This document shows, piece by piece, positions 57,241-64,000 of a stretch of DNA of 64,000 nucleotides. A program made the translations under genes and the position numbers. Positions within the stretch are counted from its first letter, which is position 1, and each line of letters opens with the position of its first letter. The notes below the pieces were generated by a model. The model did not search any database and was not told where the DNA came from. It saw only the letters and a program-made list of their open reading frames with translations. Source of the stretch: CAIWHR01 sp963809965 (lineage in GTDB: Bacteria > Pseudomonadota > Gammaproteobacteria > Burkholderiales > Casimicrobiaceae); the NCBI GenBank assembly GCA_963809965.1, contig CAWELU010000005.1:1-64000 (forward strand), in the 5' to 3' direction.

Positions 57241-58952
57241 CGAGGTTGTGTGAAAACGTGAAGGTTGCCGAAACGGAAAGATTGCCTATATTGAAGAAAG
57301 CAATTTCTTCGGAGCGGCAACATGAAGCGATTCGTCGAAGGCGAGGACCGAAGCCAGGTGACCTTGCTGCCCGAGTGTCTGGACGACTATATCGGTGAGG
57401 ACAACCCGGTTCGGGTGATCGATGTCTTCATCGACGAACTTGATCTGAGCGGCCTTGGCTTCGAGGGCGTGGCGCCGGCGGACACCGGGCGTCCTGCGTA
57501 CCACCCGGCGGTGTTGTTGAAGCTCTACGTCTACGGGTATCTCAACCGCCTGCAGTCCAGTCGGCGGCTGGAGCGCGAGACGCAGCGCAATGTCGAGCTG
57601 ATGTGGCTGACCGGGCGCTTGACGCCGGACTTCAAGACCATCGCCGACTTCCGCAAGGACAACGGCAAGGCGATCCGTAGCGTCTGTCGCGAATTCATCG
57701 TGCTGTGCCGCCGGCTCAAGCTGTTCTCGGAAGCGATCGTGGCGATCGACGGCAGCAAGTTCAAGGCGGTCAACAACCGCGACAAGAACTTCACCGCCAA
57801 CAAGCTCCAGAAGCGCATGGCGCAGCTGGAGGAAAGCATTGCCCGCTATCTGGCCGAGCTCGACCGCGCGGATCGGGAGCCGACCCTGGTCACGGAAGGC
57901 AAGGTGTCGCGGCTCAAGGAGAAGGTCGCCGCGGTCAAAGCACACCTGCAGCGCCTGCAGCAGATCGGCCAGCAACTACGGGCAGCGCCCGACGGGCAAG
58001 TCTCGCTGACGGATCCGGATGCCCGCTCGATGGCGACCAGTGGCAGAGGCACCGGGATGGTGGGTTACAACGTCCAGACCGCGGTGGATACCAAGCACCA
58101 TTTGATCGTCGCCCATGAAGTCACCAACCTTGGGCATGACCGCACCCAGCTGTCATCGATGGCCCAACAGGCACGCAGTGCGATGGGAACGGAAGCGTTG
58201 ACGGCCTTGGCCGATCGTGGCTACTTTAGCGGCAAGGAGATTCTGGAGTGCGACCAGGCCGGCATGACCCCGCTGGTGCCGAAGCCACTGACCTCCAACA
58301 GCAAGGCCGAGGGTCGGTTCGACAAACGCGACTTTGTTTACATCGCCGAAGACGATGAGTACCGCTGCCCAGCCGGCCAACGAGCCATCAAGCGGTTTAC
58401 CACCGTCGAGCACGGGATGACCTTGCACAAGTACTGGTCCTCAGCCTGTCCGAGGTGTCCGCTCAAAGCGCAATGCACGACGAGCGTCTACCGGCGCATC
58501 GCGCGCTGGGAACACGAGGCAGTCCTCGACGCAATGCAGGAGCGCCTCGACCGCCAGCCCGACGCGATGCAGCTACGCCGGCAAACCGTCGAACATCCTT
58601 TCGGCACGCTCAAAGCCTGGATGGGCGCGACCCATTTCCTGACCAAGCGGCTGCCGCGCGTCAGTACCGAGATGAGTCTCCATGTACTGGCCTACAATCT
58701 CAAACGCGTAATGCAAATCGTAGGGATCGTGCCGCTGATGCAAGCGATAAGGGCGTGAAGGCCTCTGTCGCCGCGCGATAGGCCGCGCAGAACGAGTTAC
58801 CAAGCGCATCTGGGGCGCAACTTTCGAACAAACCCGCGACCAACTCAATTACCCTCAGCAGTCGCGCATAGCGCGGCGGTGGCTATCCCAAACGCTCCGG
58901 AGCGCGCCGACACGACGTGTTCACGCAGATCTTGCGTTTCCGCACAGCCTCG
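57241..58952 (+). mobile_element. IS1182-family element, copy 3 (intact)
   Basis: The left end CGAGGTTGTGTGAAAACG and the reverse complement of the right end, CGAGGCTGTGCGGAAACG, form the terminal repeats. 1,712 bp. Same orientation as copies 1 and 2, 36.7 kb from copy 2, with near-identical left two thirds. Both flanks carry pieces of the dispersed intergenic repeat. Confidence 0.85.
57322..58758 (+). CDS. IS1182-family transposase (intact)
   Basis: 478 residues. DDE catalytic blocks: EAIVAIDGSKFKAVNNRDKN (first Asp), LTALADRGYFSGKEILE (second Asp) and RRQTVEHPFGTLKAWMG (Glu). The insertion domain contains a coiled coil (KLQKRMAQLEESIARYLAEL) and the Cys-rich block SACPRCPLKAQCTT precedes the Glu. 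Normal C-terminus NLKRVMQIVGIVPLMQ. It is the only complete copy of the three and could act in trans on the damaged ones. Confidence 0.95.
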   Translation: MKRFVEGEDRSQVTLLPECLDDYIGEDNPVRVIDVFIDELDLSGLGFEGVAPADTGRPAYHPAVLLKLYVYGYLNRLQSSRRLERETQRNVELMWLTGRLTPDFKTIADFRKDNGKAIRSVCREFIVLCRRLKLFSEAIVAIDGSKFKAVNNRDKNFTANKLQKRMAQLEESIARYLAELDRADREPTLVTEGKVSRLKEKVAAVKAHLQRLQQIGQQLRAAPDGQVSLTDPDARSMATSGRGTGMVGYNVQTAVDTKHHLIVAHEVTNLGHDRTQLSSMAQQARSAMGTEALTALADRGYFSGKEILECDQAGMTPLVPKPLTSNSKAEGRFDKRDFVYIAEDDEYRCPAGQRAIKRFTTVEHGMTLHKYWSSACPRCPLKAQCTTSVYRRIARWEHEAVLDAMQERLDRQPDAMQLRRQTVEHPFGTLKAWMGATHFLTKRLPRVSTEMSLHVLAYNLKRVMQIVGIVPLMQAIRA

Positions 58953-58981
58953 GTCGAGCACGGCCCATCGTCTCAAGTCAA

Positions 58982-59098
58982 TGAACGGCGGCGCTACGAT
59001 CCACACCGGCCCTTCGCGCCTGGATGGCTGCAGCGCGTTATTGAGCGGCCACTCAGACCCGCTCGGTAGGTGTCGGTGACCGGCCAGGAGCAGTCATG
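58982..59098 (+). repeat. Dispersed intergenic repeat, copy E
   Basis: Blocks: GAACGGCGGCGCTACGATCC, CTTCGCGCCTGGATGGCTGC, TGAGCGGCCACTCAG, GTGACCGGCCAGGAGCAGTC. A second AGCGGCCGTTCGATAGCG core follows at about 59111-59128. It lies 30 bp after the right end of IS1182 copy 3. Confidence 0.7.
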
Positions 59099-59196
59099 CG
59101 GCGAAGTCGCAGAGAGCGGCCGTTCGATAGCGCTATTGATCCACAGTAGTCGATCAAGCGTAGACTTTCCGGCGGACTTTCCAGGGAGGAAGGAGC

Positions 59197-60258
59197 ATGC
59201 ACCGCGTCCAGCGCAGGGACTTCCTGATCGCCGCCGGGGCACTTCTTGCCGCGCCGCTCGCCACCGATCCAGTGATGGATCGGCGCACCTTTACCCGCGG
59301 GCTCGTGAGCGCAATCCTCGTGATCGCGGTGCCGGCCCGCGGACAGTCTGCGAGCAACGTGCGGCGCATCGGGTACCTGAGCAGCGGTACGCGCGGGTCC
59401 GACGCCCACGTTGTCGCGGCATTATTCGCCGGACTGCGCGAGCGCGGCTGGGTCGAGGGTCAGAACCTGCAGGTCGAATATCGGTGGGCGGACGGTGATG
59501 TCAGTCGTCTCCCGGATCTGGCGCGCGACCTGGTGCGTCTCAAGGTTGAAATGATCGTGGCGATGGGTACGCCGACCGCACAGGCGGCGAACAAGGTCAC
59601 CCACACGGTCCCGATTGTCTTCGGCAACGTCTCCGATCCCGTCGCCACCGGAATCGTCGCAAGCCTAGGTCGGCCGGAGGGCAATGCCACCGGGTGGTCG
59701 ACTTCACTGCGGCAGATCAGCGCGAAATTGGTCGAATTGCTTCGGGAGGCGTCGCCTGCGATCCAGCGCATTGCCATCGTCTGGAGTCCCGACAACCCCG
59801 CCAAGCAACTTGAGTACAAGGAATCGGCGGTCGCGGCACAGAAGCTGGGCATGACGGTGCAATCGATCGAGGCCCACACCCCCCACGAACTCGATGCCGC
59901 GCTCGATTTGCTTGCCCATGGTCGCCACGACGGCCTGGTCGTGTTTACCGACCAGGTGACGTCTTCGCGCCGAGCGAGAATTGTCGGATTCGCGGCCACG
60001 CAGCGCCTTCCTGCGATCTACCAGTCGCGCGAATTCGTGCAGATAGGCGGCCTGATGTCGTACGCGCCGAACATTACGCGCGAATGGCGCAACGCGGCAG
60101 GTTACGTGGATCGCATTCTGCGGGGCGCCAAACCTGCGGAGATGCCGGTCGAACAGCCGACCAAGTTCGAACTTGTGATTAACCTCAAGACCGCCAAAGC
60201 GCTGGGACTCACGATCCCGCAATCGCTGCTGCTGCGCGCGGACGAGGTGATTCAGTAG
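59197..60258 (+). CDS. ABC transporter substrate-binding protein with two tandem export signals
   Basis: 353 residues from the ATG at 59197, intact frame. Residues 1-24 (MHRVQRRDFLIAAGALLAAP) are the Tat-like signal of the SBP at 10027. A second complete signal starts at Met27 (MDRRTFTRGLVSAILVIAVP-ARGQ). The mature part has VRRIGYLSSGTRGSDAHVVA, RGWVEGQNLQVEYRWADGDV, VSDPVATGIVASLGRPEGNA and IGGLMSYAPNITREWRNAAG, and ends NLKTAKALGLTIPQSLLLRA-DEVIQ. The real start may be the ATG at 59275; the upstream 26 codons look like a fused 5' end of a paralogue. Orphan SBP without transporter partners; ligand unknown. Confidence 0.88.
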   Translation: MHRVQRRDFLIAAGALLAAPLATDPVMDRRTFTRGLVSAILVIAVPARGQSASNVRRIGYLSSGTRGSDAHVVAALFAGLRERGWVEGQNLQVEYRWADGDVSRLPDLARDLVRLKVEMIVAMGTPTAQAANKVTHTVPIVFGNVSDPVATGIVASLGRPEGNATGWSTSLRQISAKLVELLREASPAIQRIAIVWSPDNPAKQLEYKESAVAAQKLGMTVQSIEAHTPHELDAALDLLAHGRHDGLVVFTDQVTSSRRARIVGFAATQRLPAIYQSREFVQIGGLMSYAPNITREWRNAAGYVDRILRGAKPAEMPVEQPTKFELVINLKTAKALGLTIPQSLLLRADEVIQ

Positions 60259-60404
60259 TTGAGGACAGACAGTTCACGGCCAAGAGGAGACGGTCGAACT
60301 TCTTCCCCAAAGCCGCCATTCGCGGAACAAGATAGGTTGCGTTTCGCCAATGGCTGAGCGGTTCAAACTCCGCGTTGTTGCCGGCGTGGCTACAGTGATG
60401 CGCA

Positions 60405-61334
60405 TCATCGCCTTAAGATTGAATGGAGCGGAGCCATGTGTACCTCCGCTCGGTAAAGGACTTGCTGACCTTGGACGAGGCCAAAACAGTTAAACAACAG
60501 CTTGTTCACCGCGGATTTTCCCAAACCGGTTTCTCCTTCTATGATTTCCGGCCCCTCGACCAACACGTGGAGCGCGTCGTTGCTTCGCAAACTTCTGGCA
60601 AGGCGGCGGTTCACCGAAATGTTATGGGCCATGTAAACCATTGGATTCGTCATAAAGTCATGCTGTTCGTTCATGGCCTTTTCCAGGAGTGCGCACGATA
60701 GCAAGGAGGCTGGAAACATGTCAGGGAAATTGATGCGGCCTTCGAGTTCGTCGAAGTAGTAGCCCTGATCGCACAGAGAACCGGCGGCAAAATTCTTGGC
60801 GTTCCCGGTATTCATGAACTTGCGTTTTAAAAAGTAGGTCGTGCCCGGCAGAAACGCGCGATCCTCCGCCTGCCGGAGATCGGGAAGCGAGCCGAGACTT
60901 CGTTCGGCGAGGACAAGCGGCTCCGTCGTCTCGCGCTTATAGCCGATCATGACGATGGCCTTCTCGTTTCGGATCACTACCCGATTCGAAAGTGCAGGAG
61001 GAGCGGTCTTAACCAGTGTTGGCTTGAGTTCAAGCCAAAACGGTTCGTCTGGCAACAGGGCGTTGGCAAAAGTGAGCTGATAATTGCTGTAATGCAATTT
61101 GTGTTGGGCGATAAACTCAGCCTCGCCATGGATGTCGCGATGCAAATTTATCTCATGTTCAATCAGGAACTCGAGTTGGAAGCCGAGGACAATAGCGCCC
61201 GCATAAGGGTTGCCACGGATGTGGCGACACTTGCGAGGTTCATGGAATGGATTAAAGTCGTCAGTCGAATTACGAGCCGCATCGATATGAATTTGCCGAA
61301 AGCAAAAGCTCTTATCTGACGCTACGCTTGCCAT
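60405..61334 (-). CDS. Hypothetical protein, possibly tandem hotdog (MaoC-like) fold
   Basis: 309 residues from the ATG at 61334 (CAAGAG upstream; a GTG at 61364 is also in frame). It starts FCFRQIHIDAARNSTDDFNP, then FHEPRKCRHIRGNPYAGAIV and LGFQLEFLIEHEIN: the D-x-N-P-x-H and following G-x-I-V-L-G-F blocks recall MaoC/hotdog dehydratases. The second half (VNRRLARSLRSNDALHVLVE, NCFGLVQGQQVLYRAEVHM) could be a second hotdog unit. Base composition is near 50 percent GC, clearly lower than neighbours, suggesting transfer. Next to an extradiol dioxygenase on the same strand, 435 bp apart. Fold assignment is tentative. Confidence 0.5.
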   Translation of the reverse strand: MASVASDKSFCFRQIHIDAARNSTDDFNPFHEPRKCRHIRGNPYAGAIVLGFQLEFLIEHEINLHRDIHGEAEFIAQHKLHYSNYQLTFANALLPDEPFWLELKPTLVKTAPPALSNRVVIRNEKAIVMIGYKRETTEPLVLAERSLGSLPDLRQAEDRAFLPGTTYFLKRKFMNTGNAKNFAAGSLCDQGYYFDELEGRINFPDMFPASLLSCALLEKAMNEQHDFMTNPMVYMAHNISVNRRLARSLRSNDALHVLVEGPEIIEGETGLGKSAVNKLLFNCFGLVQGQQVLYRAEVHMAPLHSILRR

Positions 61335-61364
61335 GAGTGTCTCTTGCCAGAAATGCTCAACCAC

Positions 61365-61769
61365 GCTTTACCACGTCGCATTATCTAGGGAGATGAGCAA
61401 CGTGCGTGTGGACATTTGGTCGCATCCTCTCGCCCCCTGGAACGGCCTGGGAGCGTTTGCGTACATGGACATCCTAAACTGTAGTAGCGGAGACTTCATA
61501 TGGCAGCCAGAGTCAGATCGTAGTTGCCATCGACCGGCCGGAATCGGTCGACAACATGCTATCAGTCGTCCCGATACCGAACGCTTGCGGGAACGTCGGC
61601 CCATTGGAAACACTTTCGGCGGGAGTCGGCTAGCAGCGGACATTGGCGAACATCCGCCTATGGTCGAGCTTCATCTACGGCGTGGTCGGCGGGCGCAGGT
61701 GGACGCTGCACCAGGAAGCGGTACGCGACATGAAGGCCACGTTCGGGATTTAGGGCGGATCAAGGGCGT
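61365..61769. other. Intergenic with a possible 3' gene relic
   Basis: About 405 bp. The plus strand at about 61651-61755 reads IRLWSSFIYGVVGGRRWTLH, then QEAVRDMKATFGI and TAG, protein-like but without upstream continuation; preceding sequence (AGCAGCGGACATTGGCG) belongs to the repeat-like background. The relic's family is unknown. Confidence 0.3.
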
Positions 61770-62721
61770 TTAGGCAGCCGTCCTTTTGCCGCCGCTCTTG
61801 AACTTGCCGACGATGGCAGCCGAGATCAGGTTCCATTTGGCACGCACGGTCGGGTGGTGGCCCCAATCGCTCGTGACATGGATGGTGATCGGCTCGAAAT
61901 TGTCCGGATCGATTAATCGGCCGGCGACGCCGATCTCGAAATCAAAGCCAGACGGCGTCATGCCGTAAAAGGAAACCATACCATCGGGCTCGGGGTGCTG
62001 GCCCAGCGTCAGAATAATCGGCACTTTCAATTTTTGCGCCCGCTCCCAGGCGCCGCCGACATCGCGCAGATCGTTGGCCTCGATCATGACGTGATGCATG
62101 CGCCCCTTGGTCGGGATCTGGAACAGCGCCAGCGAGTGATGGCGCGGATTGCAGTGTAGGAAAACGCCGCCGATTTCGATCGGGCCAATGCTGCAGTGAA
62201 GCTCTTGGCTCAGGCGCATGCCCAACACGTCGCGATAGAAGGACGCGGCCTGCTGCATATCGGTGCTCGATAGCACCGCGTGCCCCAGATCCCATAGCAC
62301 CAGTACGGAAACCGCCGGGCATCAGCGTCGAGGCGAATGCCGTGCTGGCTTGGCCCAAGCCAATCACCAATTCGTTGCGTACGGCATCGGGTCCGGTGAA
62401 ATGAACTAGCCGCTCGACGTGGCGGGCGTGGCACAAAGCTGCATCGCCCACCGCCGGATTAGCACCGGCAGCCTGAGCGCGGGCAACGACGCCATCGAAA
62501 TCCTGTTGGTTAGCGACTTCCCAGCCCAGCGCATCGATGTCGTCGGCCGCGCCTTGGCGCAAAATGAACCGATGAGCGCGATCATCCAACCGCAAGGCCA
62601 GAGTTCCGTCGTCATTGGTGGCGGGCGCCGGCAGGCCCAGCATATCAGCGGCGAACTGGCGCCAACGCGCCAGATCGCGAACCTGAAGGGCCAGATAGGC
62701 TAAGTTGATCTTACCGAACAT
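61770..62721 (-). pseudogene. Type I extradiol ring-cleavage dioxygenase (BphC/HsaC-like), frameshifted
   Basis: The ATG at 62721 follows GGAGAACGATCC. N-terminal VOC pair: INLAYLALQVRDLARWRQFA, MLGLPAP, ADDIDALGWEV. C-terminal catalytic pair with the 2-His-1-Glu iron site: LGHAVLSSTDMQQAASFYRD (His), KGRMHHVMIEANDLRDVGGA (His) and PSGFDFEIGVAGRLID (Glu). A frameshift near 62300 separates ASTLMPGGFRTG from the second pair. Repaired, it is about 317 residues, the normal two-module size. Likely substrate is a catechol from aromatic or steroid breakdown, but no other pathway genes are in the window. Confidence 0.85.
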
Positions 62722-63236
62722 GGATCGTTCTCCAACTTAACTTACTTGCGGGTTTCAGCCCCGCTAAGCTCCCTGACGGGCCTACGCAAAAGTTTACGCT
62801 CCAAATGACCGCGTATCGGGTCGAACTGCGCCCGTCGACCATCAAACCGCTCGCGTTCAGACTCGATGGTCGCTGAACGGCCAACTGCGGACGGCCGCGG
62901 AACTCTCCGATAGCAGTCGTTCGATCACGCGATCGCTTGGCGGAGCCCGAATTGCTGCGCACAGCCGGCCACGAGTCATGCACTCATGGCAACGCCACGG
63001 GCTCGTCCAGGATGCCTCGCAGAACACCCGGTGGGCCGGCGATCCGCTTGGCACGCGCCCAAAGCGTGCGCCCCCCGCCACGATGCACACCTTGGATTAT
63101 CAAGTATGCGGACAGGCATTCCTGGAACGCGCAGAATGAAACAGGTGGGGTATCGCGCGACGATGTTCGGCGAATTTCACCAATCCTGTCCCGTAGGTCC
63201 GACGAGCACTGTTAGACGCCAACCGGAGACGCGACG
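62722..63236. other. Intergenic, dispersed-repeat debris
   Basis: About 515 bp. Repeat-like pieces CTGAACGGCCAACTGCGGACGG and GATAGCAGTCGTTCGATC (62870-62930). A minus-strand frame at about 62985-63080 (TLWARAKRIAGPPGVLRGIL, DEPVALP) is weakly protein-like and may be a relic. No gene is supported. Confidence 0.4.
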
Positions 63237-63752
63237 ATGCATTTGCCGGGGTCTGAGTATCTTTTGGCGCTCGCTGCAATCGCGATGGCGTTCGTCGCCT
63301 TCTCCGTTATCGTGCTCGTGCTCCGGCAAATAGCTGGTGGCGCGCTTACACCTTTTCACATTCTCTTGGTACGGTACACCATCGAATGTTGCCTAATATC
63401 GGCAACATTCTCTCTCTTGCCTGTACTCCTCGCGCTCACCGAACTGACGCACACCACCAATTTCCGAGTTTCTAGCGCCATCTTGGCCGTAGCTTTCCTA
63501 ATCTATTTCCTGAATTATGTCCGGAGGCGTCGCAGCGTGATGCCGGGTCCCCTGCCTCCGCGATTCCTCATACTTGGCGCGCTTACTGTACCGATGTACG
63601 CGGCGCTTTGGCTGAATGCCGGTGCTGTTCTATTCGAAGTCGCCATTTGGCCCTACGCTATCTTTGTCACATGGATTCTTTTTCAGGCAGGCGTGGTTTT
63701 CCTACTGACCATTGACGTCTTCCTTCAACAGCCTCCAGGCAGAGCGCCCTGA
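63237..63752 (+). CDS. Hypothetical integral membrane protein
   Basis: 171 residues from the ATG at 63237 (GGAGACGCGACG upstream). Hydrophobic segments: about 8-30 (YLLALAAIAMAFVAFSVIVLV), 42-66, 75-97 (VSSAILAVAFLIYFLNYV), 112-130 and 135-160. A basic loop YVRRRRSVMP follows segment 3. The last residues (FLQQPPGRAP) are polar. No family recognised; lower GC than average. It could be a small transporter or sensor subunit. Confidence 0.7.
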   Translation: MHLPGSEYLLALAAIAMAFVAFSVIVLVLRQIAGGALTPFHILLVRYTIECCLISATFSLLPVLLALTELTHTTNFRVSSAILAVAFLIYFLNYVRRRRSVMPGPLPPRFLILGALTVPMYAALWLNAGAVLFEVAIWPYAIFVTWILFQAGVVFLLTIDVFLQQPPGRAP

Positions 63753-64000
63753 ATTCGGGCCGAGAGTAGCCGTGAGTTGTGCAGTTGGCATTGCAACCCG
63801 TTATCCACGCTGAATAGGCGCCTGACGCCGTGCTCAGCCTAATGGGCCATTGCCCACTTGGCGCGTATAGGCGTGGCCAGCCAGCCAGCCTGATGCCTAG
63901 AACGGCTGCACCGCGTCGACATGCGACGATCACACGGAGGGCGCAGACCGGCCAATTCCGGACGGCCAGCCTTGCCGCTCAGCTTTCCTTGAAGCGGACA
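63753..64000. other. Right edge, intergenic
   Basis: No convincing gene. GACCGGCCAATTCCGGACGGCC near 63948-63970 is another piece of the dispersed intergenic repeat. Confidence 0.4.

Noticed and set aside
20513..58952. A composite transposon bounded by IS1182 copies 2 and 3
   Set aside because: The outer ends are not shared as one unit, no target duplication links the far flanks, and the 35 kb between mixes unrelated islands. Recombination potential is noted instead.

Overview
This 64 kb window is GC-rich (roughly 62-68 percent in most genes) and looks like accessory chromosome of an environmental proteobacterium, most likely beta- or gammaproteobacterial. Supporting signs are the many orphan PF04392-type ABC substrate-binding proteins ending in the RADEVIQ tail, IS1182/IS110 elements, a RIT element, a NodT/HlyD/DUF2955 efflux cluster, and multidomain class III cyclases. 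No rRNA, tRNA or housekeeping operon is visible. Many genes carry frameshifts, so either the region is decaying or the sequence contains indel errors. No single gene can settle which.

Layout. 1-5.2 kb: two inverted partial copies of a compact tyrosine recombinase; one is split by a complete 'recombinases in trio' (RIT) element, ritA-ritB-ritC, with clear terminal inverted repeats. 5.4-18.5 kb: a SAM-cyclase-ATPase-TPR protein, a frameshifted substrate-binding protein (SBP), a second cyclase-ATPase-TPR protein, a DUF1622 membrane protein, an IS110 element and a GAF-GAF histidine kinase. 18.7-22.2 kb: two adjacent IS1182 elements; a third, intact copy lies at 57.2-58.9 kb in the same orientation. 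22.4-29.4 kb: small-molecule enzymes (Lpd-like flavoprotein, VOC protein, hydrolases), DUF1810, an ion channel and several gene relics. 29.5-34.9 kb: a minus-strand envelope/efflux cluster (AI-2E-type permease, NodT outer-membrane channel, HlyD, DUF2955, K+ channel) with an unusual density of frameshifts.

35.4-46.4 kb is the most interesting part: a conflict/defence-like island. It contains a MNT nucleotidyltransferase paired with a HEPN domain that is fused to a truncated response-regulator receiver and a class III cyclase; a TIR / KGGVGR-ATPase / TIR-beta-sandwich module; a patatin phospholipase followed by a protein combining a TIR/deoxyribosyltransferase-like N-terminus, a TRAFs-binding TPR region and a C-terminal SLOG-like nucleotide sensor; a McrB-like N-terminal module that has lost its AAA+ domain; and a serine resolvase. 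An IS256 fragment sits between the HEPN/MNT and TIR parts.

46.8-64 kb: an HSL-type esterase, a class-C beta-lactamase-like hydrolase, a FUSC transporter, an amidohydrolase, a chimeric ORF (secreted-protein fragment joined to a resolvase HTH), an ATP-dependent DNA ligase, two SBPs (one with two tandem export signals), a coupled pair of small hypothetical genes, IS1182 copy 3, a possible hotdog-fold protein, an extradiol dioxygenase and a small membrane protein. A dispersed intergenic repeat of about 110-120 bp (core AGCGGCCGCTC) links many intergenic regions and lies against the IS1182 ends.
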